Shown: one piece after another, positions 9,016-17,405 of the stretch
Layout: the number at the start of each line of letters is the position of its first letter
Numbering within the stretch: the first letter of the stretch is position 1
Source: Methylococcaceae bacterium
GTDB lineage: Bacteria > Pseudomonadota > Gammaproteobacteria > Methylococcales > Methylomonadaceae
Length of the DNA: 64,000 nt
NCBI GenBank assembly: GCA_030693065.1
Contig: JAUYBL010000020.1
Coordinates: forward strand, 26,246 to 90,245
Direction: 5' to 3'
Program-made: the position numbers and the translations under genes
Notes under the pieces: generated by a model
Databases searched by the model: none
What the model was told of the DNA's origin: nothing
The model's input: the letters and a program-made list of their open reading frames with translations, nothing else

Positions 9016-9741
9016 TTACTTCTTCGAATAAAACCACATCTGATAAACGCTGAGTAATATCTGCAATCCCATCGAAATCCCCATTAATGCACCGCTGCCG
9101 ATCACGACATAAGCAAATGAGGAATTGGTTTTGGTAATAAACCAAGACAATACATCCAACAGCATCGCTGCAAACGGAATGACCACCGCCACGCGTTTGA
9201 CGATCACATTGATGTCGCAAAGCAAAAATATCTTGCCGATAAAAAACAAAATGAAGGCAATGCCAAATAAGTGAATATGCGAGACGCGGACCAAGGTAGG
9301 GATAGTTGCTCCGCCGCCATGTGCTACTTCGGCAACAGTGGCGTACTTGGTTAAATCCGGCAGCGATGGATTAACACTGGGTGTATGACACAGTACACAA
9401 TCGCGATTCAAAATCGGGGCAATTTTGTCGTTATATTCGGGTTCGTCGGCGCCGGCATGTATCCATTGCATAATAACGTCTTTGTCGCTTTTGTATTTTA
9501 AGTTCGGCTCCATGATGCCGTTAATCGCAGTACCTAAACGGGTTTGGGTATTAGAACCGTGATAACTGATCACCACATCTTCAACTGACAACCCGGCTTT
9601 ACCGTCAAGGCCTTGATGGGTGTAATACATATTGGCAAGTGCCGCTATGTAGCCCAGGCCAATGGTAAGCAGGAATACTGTATTCAAGATTCTTTCACTG
9701 ATAGAAATGTCTTTAAAGCGGGTATAGCGTTCTGGAGCCAT
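9016..9741 (-). CDS. Membrane-anchored c-type cytochrome
   Basis: A 241-residue protein with one N-terminal helix (~20-40) and three further helices (~155-177, 183-203, 208-235). Between them is a ~110-residue periplasmic section containing a single haem c site, CVLCH (115-119). Histidines next to the helices (VRVSHIHLFG) could serve as additional ligands. No named family is recognised. It follows the haem-barrel gene on the same strand with a 109-base gap that contains a strong stem-loop. The pair could carry electrons between the inner membrane and the cell surface; this is an inference from haem sites and topology. Confidence 0.75.
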   Translation of the reverse strand: MAPERYTRFKDISISERILNTVFLLTIGLGYIAALANMYYTHQGLDGKAGLSVEDVVISYHGSNTQTRLGTAINGIMEPNLKYKSDKDVIMQWIHAGADEPEYNDKIAPILNRDCVLCHTPSVNPSLPDLTKYATVAEVAHGGGATIPTLVRVSHIHLFGIAFILFFIGKIFLLCDINVIVKRVAVVIPFAAMLLDVLSWFITKTNSSFAYVVIGSGALMGISMGLQILLSVYQMWFYSKK

Positions 9742-9782
9742 AATAATTCCTGGTAGCGCAATAGCTGTAGAAATAGAGATGG

Positions 9783-9816
9783 TTAGGGGGCAATATCAAT
9801 AAATATTGCCCCCTAA
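9783..9816 (-). promoter_or_regulatory. Intercistronic 14-bp perfect stem-loop
   Basis: TTAGGGGGCAATAT (9783-9796) pairs perfectly with ATATTGCCCCCTAA (9803-9816) across a 6-base loop, between the two cytochrome genes. No T run follows on the minus strand, so it is more likely an mRNA-stabilising or processing stem that sets unequal expression of the two genes than a full terminator. Confidence 0.5.
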
Positions 9817-9850
9817 AGCATTTGAATAAGAAAATACCGTTATTAGCTCC

Positions 9851-11206
9851 TTAAAACGCCACCCAACCGTTGATCATAAAGGTATTCTTTTGACTGGCTT
9901 TATCCGCTGTGCCATCAAATTTTGAATAGCCGATGTATTGCAAACTGGTACGTAAATTAAGCCATGGACTCAACGTCGAAGTCGTTTTTCCAAACGGCAC
10001 ATAGACAAGCTCGGCTGTGTAGAACTCACTGTTAGGCTTATTTAACGAATTAGCGGCATAAAGATTAGCGTCTTTAGATCCGGTAATTCTGTTGTAACCG
10101 AAGGTCACGCCGTAGGTTTGCTCGAAGGTATAGGCGGTATTGAACTTAAAGGTCGTAAGATAAGTGTTACCGGTTGACGCCACTTCACCCGCCAGCCTGC
10201 TTGCCGATAATTTTTGATCTTCGTAAATATAAGATGTTTTGGTTTCAAAGATATGCTTTGGATTACCCATATATTGGTAAGTGGCATCGACAGCAACATC
10301 GGTATAGTGGTCGGAGCCATTACTACGCTCGCGTGCTGGAAACACATCGGCAATCATCCCGTAGTGACCTAGCGAGAAAAAATGCCCTTTCCAGTCTTGT
10401 TGCAACGCAGCACGCCAATACGGTGCACCGCCATCAATTAGCTGTTGACCGGCATCCGCCACACCTAAGCCTCTTTGCATGTTGTTCGCAAGTGAGGCAT
10501 AACCGCCTGCTTCCAAATACAACAAATTATTGATCATGGTGTAAGCAGTGGCGCCGCCCACTTGTGTAGCAAAGGCGCCATCTAGCATGGTGGAGGCTCC
10601 GACACCAGGCTGCACTGGGCTGCCGTTATAAGGAAATCCCCAAGCAGGCGTGGTATTCCAAAGATCTTGAGCGGTCGGATTGTTGTTGACCGAAATACCG
10701 TAAGTGATTGGCGTATCACCAATGTCTGCGGTGTCGGCAAAACGAATGTCAGTATTATCAAGTGCTAAGCGATCGCTATAACCATCAAAAGTAAGCTGAC
10801 TAAAGGCACCCACCTTACCGTAAACTTTTCCTGCATAAAATAAAGACGCTTGATCAAAGGTAAAGTTGTTGTTTTTGCTGTAGCCGGGCTCAAATCCAGA
10901 CTTATCTTGATCTTTTTGGGTATTAGTAAATGACCCCATGACCATAGCGCTCACTGGCGGTAACTTTGCGTTAGTGCCACTGCCGCCGCCCTGCGTATAA
11001 CCGCCTAATTTAAAATCACGACCAAAAGGTGTCAGGTTAGGACCAAAGGATTGCGTATGACATTGACTACACGCAGCGCCGGTTTGCCGGGAAAAGCTGG
11101 GCACCGCTTCAGCTACCGAACTGGTCAGTAACATAACAGCGGTTAGCGTTAACAGTGAAGCAAGTAAACAAACCGTATTTTTAGGGCGTTGAAAAAAATA
11201 TCGCAT
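9851..11206 (-). CDS. Outer-membrane beta-barrel protein with N-terminal haem c site
   Basis: The 451-residue protein has a signal peptide ending near AEA and one haem c motif, CSQCH, about ten residues into the mature chain. A long alternating, aromatic- and glycine-rich section ends in Phe (NGWVAF), as in outer-membrane porins. I chose the ATG with AAGGAG eight bases upstream; a GTG two codons earlier is too close to that site. The likely role is electron passage through or at the outer membrane, by analogy with porin-cytochromes. Upstream lie a sigma-54-type promoter (11268-11283) and repeated operators (11360-11414), both placed as they are for the sulP-dab genes. Confidence 0.75.
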   Translation of the reverse strand: MRYFFQRPKNTVCLLASLLTLTAVMLLTSSVAEAVPSFSRQTGAACSQCHTQSFGPNLTPFGRDFKLGGYTQGGGSGTNAKLPPVSAMVMGSFTNTQKDQDKSGFEPGYSKNNNFTFDQASLFYAGKVYGKVGAFSQLTFDGYSDRLALDNTDIRFADTADIGDTPITYGISVNNNPTAQDLWNTTPAWGFPYNGSPVQPGVGASTMLDGAFATQVGGATAYTMINNLLYLEAGGYASLANNMQRGLGVADAGQQLIDGGAPYWRAALQQDWKGHFFSLGHYGMIADVFPARERSNGSDHYTDVAVDATYQYMGNPKHIFETKTSYIYEDQKLSASRLAGEVASTGNTYLTTFKFNTAYTFEQTYGVTFGYNRITGSKDANLYAANSLNKPNSEFYTAELVYVPFGKTTSTLSPWLNLRTSLQYIGYSKFDGTADKASQKNTFMINGWVAF

Positions 11207-11267
11207 AGGCACATCTCCTTAAAATTTAGAAAATCTATTTATCCTTACCAAGGACAGGGTAATTAAA

Positions 11268-11283
11268 AGCAACTTTCACGCCA
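11268..11283 (-). promoter_or_regulatory. Sigma-54 (-24/-12) promoter of the haem-barrel cytochrome
   Basis: On the minus strand TGGCGTGAAAGTTGCT fits the consensus TGGCACG-N4-TTGCW with two mismatches. It keeps the invariant GG and GC at exactly ten bases spacing. The predicted start point would leave a leader of about 50 bases before the ATG at 11206. Confidence 0.65.
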
Positions 11284-11359
11284 TATTTTTAAGAAAATAA
11301 CTTTTCTTTTAATTTCAATCACCTAGAACAAAATTCATAATTGAAAATAAGCCGATATT

Positions 11360-11414
11360 GGTTCATATCAACCTTATGCCAAGGTGCATTTCAACCAATA
11401 GGTTCATTACAACC
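11360..11414. promoter_or_regulatory. Three copies of a 14-bp operator, GGTTCATATCAACC type
   Basis: GGTTCATATCAACC (11360-11373), GGTGCATTTCAACC (11383-11396) and GGTTCATTACAACC (11401-11414) are direct repeats with starts 23 and 18 bp apart. Each is close to a palindrome (GGTT-N6-AACC). The array begins 77 bp upstream of the -24 element of the haem-barrel promoter, a normal place for enhancer sites of NtrC-family activators. It also lies 90-144 bp before the divergent P-type ATPase gene. The same 14-mer recurs at 53429-53465. Confidence 0.65.
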
Positions 11415-11503
11415 AGCCCCTGAAAACTACAAAACACAAAATTTGGCAGATAGAAATTTCCATACCTACAGAGCTTCATGGACCGCCCTCGAAAGGTGTT
11501 AGG

Positions 11504-14089
11504 ATGAATCAAATAGCAAGGTTTTCTAAATCGGTAAGTAAGATGAAAAAGGCTCTAAACAAATCAGACAATTCCAATTCTCAAGCTACTTTCTGGAGTC
11601 TTTCCATTGATCAGCAACTCCAGCAGTTAAACACCACAGCTCAAGGATTAACGTCCGAAGAAGCTAACCAGCGCATAAAGCGCTTTGGCAGCAATCAATT
11701 GAACAGCAAAAAAGACACCGGCAATATTCGGCTATTTGTTGCGCAGTTTAAAAGCTCGATAATTCTGATATTGCTGTTTGCCACCGGCTTGTCGTTCTAT
11801 TTACATGACCGTGTCGATGCCGCAATTATTTTGACTATCGTGTTAATCAGCGGCTGTTTGGGCTTTTGGCAGGAAAAAGGCGCCGCGAATGCAATTAAAC
11901 AATTGCTTGCCATGGTGCAAATCAACGTCAACGTGCTGCGCGACGGTACTGCCATAGAAACGGCACTGGAAAAGCTGGTGCCCGGCGACCTTGTCATACT
12001 CAAAGCAGGTGACGTAATCCCTGGCGATTGTTTGCTTGTTGAATCCGACAATCTGTTTGTTGATGAAGCAATACTCACCGGCGAAAGCTACCCGGTTGAA
12101 AAGCTGCCTGGCGTGCTACCGACTGATACTGCCTTGAGTCAACGCACCAACGCATTGTGGATGAGCACGCATGTGCAAAGTGGTTCAGCCAAGGCATTGG
12201 TTGTGGCCACCGGACAAAGCACTGAATTCGGCAAACTATCGTTACGCATTAAGTTAAAAGCTCCGGAAACCGATTTTGAACGTGGCATCAGACGCTTCGG
12301 TTATCTGCTGATGGAAGTCACCTTGCTGTTGGTAATTATCATCTTTGCGGTAAATGTCTATCTGGCAAAACCGGTGATGGATTCGTTTTTATTTGCGCTA
12401 GCCTTGGCGGTTGGTTTAACGCCGCAATTACTTCCCGCCATTATCAGTATTAATCTCGCTCATGGTGCCAAACGCATGGCCGAGCAGAAAGTAATTGTTA
12501 AACAATTAGCCTCAATCGAAAACTTCGGTAGCATGAATGTATTGTGCTCAGATAAAACCGGCACGCTGACTGAAGGCATTGTGCATCTGCAAGGCGCCTT
12601 AGATATTGCAGGCGCACCTAGTGAAAAAGTGGCACGCTTCGCCTATCTCAACTCTGTCTATGAAACCGGCTTCATTAACCCCATCGACGAAGCAATCAGG
12701 CAACACCGCCAATTTGATGTGGCCGATTGCAATAAGCTGGCGGAAATTCCCTATGACTTTTATCGTAAACGCTTAAGCGTATTAATCGCTCAGCCGGACG
12801 GCGAACTGCTGATTACTAAAGGCGCGTTAACTAATATCCTTGCTGTCTGCACTGAAGTGGAAATGAACGATGGCAGTTTAAAAAACATCGAGGATGTGCG
12901 CCAAGACATTCAGCAACGCTATGAAGAATTTAGCAAACAGGGCTATCGGACCTTAGGATTGGCTTACAAGCCAATGACAAATACAACCGGGCTTGATAAA
13001 ACCGATGAAAGCGCCATGCGTTTTGTCGGCTTTCTAGTGCTATTTGATCCGCCCAAAGCAGGTTGTTTAGAGACCATCAGGCAACTTCGTGAGCTTGGCG
13101 TTACGCTGAAAATAATTACCGGCGATAACAAACTGGTCGCCACCACAGTCAGTAAACAGTTGGGGCTTGCGGAATGGGCGATTCTGACCGGCCCCGAAAT
13201 ACGCCAAATGAGTGACTTAGCACTGATGAATCAGGTGGTGGATGTCAATGTGTTCGCCGAAATTGAACCCAACCAAAAAGAGCGCATTATCATTGCCCTG
13301 AAAAAAACCGGTTTTGTCGTCGGCTATATGGGTGACGGTATTAATGATGTATCGGCACTCCATGCCGCTGATGTCGGTATTTCCGTTGAAAGCGCCGCAG
13401 ATGTCGCCAAAGAAACTGCGCAAATCGTGCTGTTAGAAAAAGATTTAAATGTATTAGTACGAGGCGTTCGTGAAGGCCGCATTACCTTTGCTAATACCTT
13501 AAAGTATGTGTTTATGGCAACCAGCTCCAACTTCGGCAATATGTTCAGCATGGCGGGGGCCTCGTTATTTTTGCCGTTCCTGCCGTTATTACCCAAGCAA
13601 ATATTGCTGACCAATTTATTGACCGACTTCCCTGAGATGACCATTGCCTCTGATAATGTCGATGCCGAAATGGTCGCTCAGCCGCGACGCTGGGACATCA
13701 AGTTTATTCGTAATTTTATGATTACTTTCGGCATCGTCAGCTCCATATTCGACTATCTGACCTTTGGATTGTTATTGATGTTAGATGTTCCGGAAAATGA
13801 ATTCCGTACCGCTTGGTTTATGGAATCGGTGGTGTCGGCGGCGTTAATCGTGTTTGTAGTCCGCAGCAGCCGCGCGTTTTACAAAGGCAGACCCGGCAAA
13901 TACTTGGTGGCTGCAACCATGGCGATTGTCGCAATTACTGTCGCGTTACCCTACACACCAATTGCGCCTTTTATAGGCTTTGTACCGTTGCCACTGTCTT
14001 TACTTGGACAGATTGGATTGATAGTTTTGCTTTACATAGCCACGGCCGAGCTGGCAAAACACATTTTTTATCGTCTGGTAAAGTCTTAA
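11504..14089 (+). CDS. mgtA: P-type ATPase, Mg2+-transporting type (MgtA-like)
   Basis: An 861-residue inner-membrane cation pump. Motifs in order: actuator TGES, the phosphorylated Asp350 in CSDKTGT, and the hinge GDGINDVSALHAADVG. The membrane signature AVGLTPQLLPAI and the absence of N-terminal metal-binding domains place it with MgtA/MgtB (P3B) pumps, which import Mg2+. Characterised MgtA is ~900 residues. AAAGGTG precedes the ATG. The gene is divergent from the haem-barrel gene and shares its operator region. It is followed after 40 bases by a fragment of an F1-ATPase beta gene. The ion specificity is inferred from family only. Confidence 0.85.
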   Translation: MNQIARFSKSVSKMKKALNKSDNSNSQATFWSLSIDQQLQQLNTTAQGLTSEEANQRIKRFGSNQLNSKKDTGNIRLFVAQFKSSIILILLFATGLSFYLHDRVDAAIILTIVLISGCLGFWQEKGAANAIKQLLAMVQINVNVLRDGTAIETALEKLVPGDLVILKAGDVIPGDCLLVESDNLFVDEAILTGESYPVEKLPGVLPTDTALSQRTNALWMSTHVQSGSAKALVVATGQSTEFGKLSLRIKLKAPETDFERGIRRFGYLLMEVTLLLVIIIFAVNVYLAKPVMDSFLFALALAVGLTPQLLPAIISINLAHGAKRMAEQKVIVKQLASIENFGSMNVLCSDKTGTLTEGIVHLQGALDIAGAPSEKVARFAYLNSVYETGFINPIDEAIRQHRQFDVADCNKLAEIPYDFYRKRLSVLIAQPDGELLITKGALTNILAVCTEVEMNDGSLKNIEDVRQDIQQRYEEFSKQGYRTLGLAYKPMTNTTGLDKTDESAMRFVGFLVLFDPPKAGCLETIRQLRELGVTLKIITGDNKLVATTVSKQLGLAEWAILTGPEIRQMSDLALMNQVVDVNVFAEIEPNQKERIIIALKKTGFVVGYMGDGINDVSALHAADVGISVESAADVAKETAQIVLLEKDLNVLVRGVREGRITFANTLKYVFMATSSNFGNMFSMAGASLFLPFLPLLPKQILLTNLLTDFPEMTIASDNVDAEMVAQPRRWDIKFIRNFMITFGIVSSIFDYLTFGLLLMLDVPENEFRTAWFMESVVSAALIVFVVRSSRAFYKGRPGKYLVAATMAIVAITVALPYTPIAPFIGFVPLPLSLLGQIGLIVLLYIATAELAKHIFYRLVKS

Positions 14090-14129
14090 ATTAGATGCAA
14101 GGAATCTTAAATCCCTGCGGAGCGCAACA

Positions 14130-14307
14130 TTGATTAATCCACAAAACAAAATCGCCATCGGCACCATTATCAAAGTGCATGGTCCAGTGGTGCTTATTGA
14201 TTGCAATCCGCTTCCACCCTTACGGCAGGCGTTATGTACCTGTTTTGATCACACCACCTATCTACTCGAAGTGCATCAGCACCTAGATGAACACCGGATC
14301 AGGGCAG
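14130..14307 (+). pseudogene. 5' fragment of an F1-ATPase beta subunit gene (atpD)
   Basis: From a TTG with GGAG upstream, about 59 codons read GTIIKVHGPVVLIDCN, then LPPLRQAL and TTYLLEVHQHLDEHRIRAV. This is the start of an ATP synthase beta subunit (G-I--V-GPVVDV ... LEVQQHLG---VR). Similarity ends where the sigma-54 regulator gene begins on the other strand, and no Walker motif follows, so most of the gene is deleted. The divergence from ordinary AtpD suggests the alternative sodium-type (N-ATPase) beta subunit, but this is uncertain. Confidence 0.65.
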
Positions 14308-15678
14308 TTAAATATCGCCTCCCAACTTTCGATAAAGCGTGCCCCGGTCAATGCCCAACATTTTAGCCGCTTGAACTTTGTTATCCTGGGTTAATTCCAA
14401 AACACGGCGGATATAGGTGATTTCCAATTCCGCCAAGGTCATCGAATGAGTTGCGGCATTTCCCAGAAAATCATCTTCAACGGGTAGCTGGGTTGCCTGA
14501 GCCAGGTCTTCCAGCAGAATCGTGTCATGCTCAGTCAAAGCCACTGCCCTTTCCAGCATATTAGCTAATTCGCGCACATTCCCCGGCCAGGCATAGGCCC
14601 GAATCCAGCGCATAGCTTCAGCGGATATGCCCTGAAGTTGTCTTTGCAGTTTTATTTGAGCATTTTGCAATAAATGATCTACCAAGCGATCCAAATCGGG
14701 CAGGCGCTCTCTTAATGGTGGAATATCAAAACGTATTACACTGAGTCGATAGTAAAGGTCGGGGCGCATCAAGCCATTCTGTAAGGCTTTTTCGATAGGT
14801 TGGTTGGTGGCGGCGATAATACGAACATTGATGGCAATTTCGCTTGCCGAACCGACAGGTCTTACTTTGCCTGTTTCCAATGCTTGGAGAAGCTTGGGTT
14901 GAATCGCCAATGGCATTTCGGCAATTTCATCCAAGAATAGCGTGCCGCCTTCGGCTTCAACAAACAGCCCGGGTCGATGTTCACGAGCATCGGTATAAGC
15001 GCCTTTACGCACGCCAAACAATTCGCTTTCCACTAAAGTAAATGGCAAGGCGGCACAGTTGATTTGTAGAAACGGGCCGTTAGCACGCGGGCTATGATCG
15101 TGAATAAAACGCGCTAAAGCACCTTTGCCGACACCGCTTTCGCCCGTTAGCAATACCGGTGAATTGATCTGCGCCGCTCGACCGGCAAGCTGCAGAATCC
15201 TTTGCATGTTGGGACTTTCCGCAACCAAGCCACCAGGAATGACATCCCGATCATCCTTGGCAACACGCACAATTTCTCTGTGTAGTTGCCGATCTTTAAA
15301 GGCGCGTTCAATAGCGGAAGTTAAATCGTTCAGTGAAAACGGTTTGGTTATAAAACCGCAGGCCCCGGCTTGTAAGCTGCGCACCCCAAGATCAATACTA
15401 CCGAACGCGGTGATCAAAAGAATCAACTGCCCGGGCTTGTGGGCATGTATCGCCGACATCAAATCCAGACCGCGCATGCCGGGCATTTCCACATCGCTGA
15501 TAACTAAATCAAAATGCTCGGTTTGCAGACGTTGCAGTGCGCGTTGCGGATCGGTTTCAGCGCTTGTCCTATAACCGCTGGTGGTGAGCATTTCCGTCAA
15601 ATACTCAACCACGTCGCTATCATCATCGATGACCAGCAAGTGCTTACTTTTTTGCTTTACTTGATCAGTCAACGTCAT
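14308..15678 (-). CDS. Sigma-54-dependent response regulator (NtrC family)
   Basis: A 456-residue activator: receiver domain (about 10-125, phospho-acceptor Asp62 in VISDVEMPG), AAA+ domain (about 150-385, Walker A GESGVGKG, sigma-54 contact region reading GAYTDA instead of GAFTGA), and a C-terminal Fis-type helix-turn-helix (LGIDRGTLYRKL). It is co-transcribed with the kinase gene, overlapping it by 14 bases. The pair is divergent from the czc-like operon, whose upstream region has a -24/-12 promoter, so it most likely activates metal efflux. Its 3' end marks the break in the atpD fragment. Confidence 0.92.
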   Translation of the reverse strand: MTLTDQVKQKSKHLLVIDDDSDVVEYLTEMLTTSGYRTSAETDPQRALQRLQTEHFDLVISDVEMPGMRGLDLMSAIHAHKPGQLILLITAFGSIDLGVRSLQAGACGFITKPFSLNDLTSAIERAFKDRQLHREIVRVAKDDRDVIPGGLVAESPNMQRILQLAGRAAQINSPVLLTGESGVGKGALARFIHDHSPRANGPFLQINCAALPFTLVESELFGVRKGAYTDAREHRPGLFVEAEGGTLFLDEIAEMPLAIQPKLLQALETGKVRPVGSASEIAINVRIIAATNQPIEKALQNGLMRPDLYYRLSVIRFDIPPLRERLPDLDRLVDHLLQNAQIKLQRQLQGISAEAMRWIRAYAWPGNVRELANMLERAVALTEHDTILLEDLAQATQLPVEDDFLGNAATHSMTLAELEITYIRRVLELTQDNKVQAAKMLGIDRGTLYRKLGGDI

Positions 15679-17155
15679 GATTGTCTTTCTCCACGGGCAA
15701 AATGAGGGTAATGGTACTGCCTAAGCCTGGCGTGCTTTCAGCTTTGATGCTGCCGTGATGGGCAGTGACAATACTACGGGTCACAGCCAGGCCAAGCCCG
15801 ACGCCGCCTTGTTCTTGACGAGTAGTAAAAAAGGGATCAAACAGGTGTTTAAGTATTTCTTGAGACATGCCGCAGCCATTATCTCGAACAGTGAGTTGTA
15901 TCGCTTCAACAGCCTCGCTGTGATCGGGATCGGTGTCCGTTTGACAGGGCTCGACAGCAACAACAATTCGCCCGCCTGGGCTGGTTGCGGATAAGGCATT
16001 GGTCATCAGGTTTAAGACGATTTGTTGAATACCGTCGCTATCGGCATAAATTAACGGCAGATGCTTCGAAGCTTCATAGATAAGTTCGATCTGTTTTTTA
16101 TGTGCTTCATATTCCAATAAATTTAGCACTGCATGCACGGGTTCAGATAGATCAATCCGGGTGAAATGAGGTGGGTGCCGCCGCGTAAAATCCAGCAACT
16201 GTTGCACGATACGAGTAATGCGTTCGGTTTGGGAAGCCAATATCCGCGCGTGACGGACGACTTCATCTGGTTGATCTGCACACAGCAACAAATGTTCAGA
16301 TCGACCTTTTAATATCTGTAACGGCGAGCCAATTTCATGCGCCAGACCTGCTGATAACTGTCCGATAGTAATCAGCTTGTCTGCTTCTTGAAGGGCGGCC
16401 TGAACATGGCGGCGAGACTGCGCTTCCACTTTAAGTTTATGCCGGGCGTTAGCCAATTCTGCAGCCATGGTGTTGAACGTCTTCAGCAGTAAGCCAATTT
16501 CATCCCGGTGGTTTATAAGTGGTAGCGGGGAGTAATTTCCGTCTTGTATTTGCTTCATGCCATCCGCCAGCCGTTGCAAGGGCCAGCCGATATAAATTAA
16601 ACAGATAAGCGTGCAAAGTGGCCCGCCAATCAACATAAAAGCAATCGTGGAAATTGCCAGATTACGTCGGGTAACATCAAGATCGCGGCGCATTTCATGC
16701 AATGCACGTACAAATACCATCACGCCGAGTCTTTCTCCCTGGGTATTGTGTAAAGGCAGAAGCAGCGAAATGTATTCGGGATTGTTCTCCGGATAAAAGA
16801 ATTCATCGTCATCATCGTCTTTTAAAGCAAGATGCAATCTTTCCACAAAATCGCTTGTGTAAGAATTGCCGACCGCATCAGGAAAAGCCTTACCTTGCTG
16901 GTCGTAAATCTTAATATTCAGTTGAGGTTCTATTTTCTCAAGTCCCTTAAGAAGTTCTTCAATATCCGCCAACTGCTTGTCTCGCATGGCGTTCTCAACA
17001 GCAATTTGCAGACCTTTACCAAGTAGCCTTGTTTGTAGGCTGATATTTCGGGTTAAATCCTTTTGCTCAATTGATAGATGGTAAAGCCCATAACTGATAA
17101 ATATCAGCAAACCAATGGATGTTAAAGATAACGTGAGTTTAGTGGCAATACGCAT
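15665..17155 (-). CDS. Membrane sensor histidine kinase, partner of the adjacent NtrC-type regulator
   Basis: A 496-residue kinase with two membrane helices (about 7-25 and 175-197) around a ~150-residue periplasmic sensor. HAMP, dimerisation domain (His273 in GLAHEIGSPL) and ATPase domain (DNGCGMS, GGVGLGLAV) follow. The periplasmic part has a short acidic run (DDDDDE, about residue 115) that could contact cations. The layout resembles ZraS/HydH-type kinases, which sense metals with an NtrC-type partner; that functional link is an inference. Confidence 0.9.
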   Translation of the reverse strand: MRIATKLTLSLTSIGLLIFISYGLYHLSIEQKDLTRNISLQTRLLGKGLQIAVENAMRDKQLADIEELLKGLEKIEPQLNIKIYDQQGKAFPDAVGNSYTSDFVERLHLALKDDDDDEFFYPENNPEYISLLLPLHNTQGERLGVMVFVRALHEMRRDLDVTRRNLAISTIAFMLIGGPLCTLICLIYIGWPLQRLADGMKQIQDGNYSPLPLINHRDEIGLLLKTFNTMAAELANARHKLKVEAQSRRHVQAALQEADKLITIGQLSAGLAHEIGSPLQILKGRSEHLLLCADQPDEVVRHARILASQTERITRIVQQLLDFTRRHPPHFTRIDLSEPVHAVLNLLEYEAHKKQIELIYEASKHLPLIYADSDGIQQIVLNLMTNALSATSPGGRIVVAVEPCQTDTDPDHSEAVEAIQLTVRDNGCGMSQEILKHLFDPFFTTRQEQGGVGLGLAVTRSIVTAHHGSIKAESTPGLGSTITLILPVEKDNHDVD

Positions 17156-17190
17156 GGAAATTAATTTGAGGTAAATTGCAACAGTCCTGC

Positions 17191-17206
17191 AGTGTATAGC
17201 AACACT
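17191..17206. promoter_or_regulatory. Small inverted repeat in the kinase/czc intergenic region
   Basis: AGTGT-ATAGCA-ACACT, about 150 bp upstream of the sigma-54-like promoter of the efflux operon. It could be an enhancer site for the adjacent regulator, but a 5-bp dyad is weak evidence. Confidence 0.25.
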
Positions 17207-17354
17207 ATTAATTGTAACAAGCGCATCAAAACTTTAGTAAAAAAGACACTCTCTAAATAGCGTTATTTTTTCTTGTACATTTAAATCATAATAATCAATG
17301 CGTTAGATTAATATATCTTGTAATCAACACCTTGAATACTAAAAATTCTGTAAC

Positions 17355-17370
17355 TGGCATGATTATTGAT
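17355..17370 (+). promoter_or_regulatory. Sigma-54 (-24/-12) promoter of the czcBAC-like operon
   Basis: TGGCATGATTATTGAT matches TGGCACG-N4-TTGCW except for two positions, with correct spacing. One mismatch replaces the usual C of the -12 GC by A, so the promoter may be weak. It ends 35 bases before the first ATG and sits between the NtrC-type pair and the efflux operon. Confidence 0.5.
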
Positions 17371-17405
17371 AGTTATGTGTAATTCTCCTAAATTCATACA
17401 TAACC

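Noticed and set aside
11450..11466. TGGCAGATAGAAATTTC in front of the P-type ATPase gene as a sigma-54 promoter
   Set aside because: No GC occurs at the required distance from GG; only the -24-like half matches.
17177..17192. CTGCAGGACTGTTGCA on the minus strand in front of the first histidine kinase gene
   Set aside because: It has a good -12 half but lacks the invariant GG at -24.
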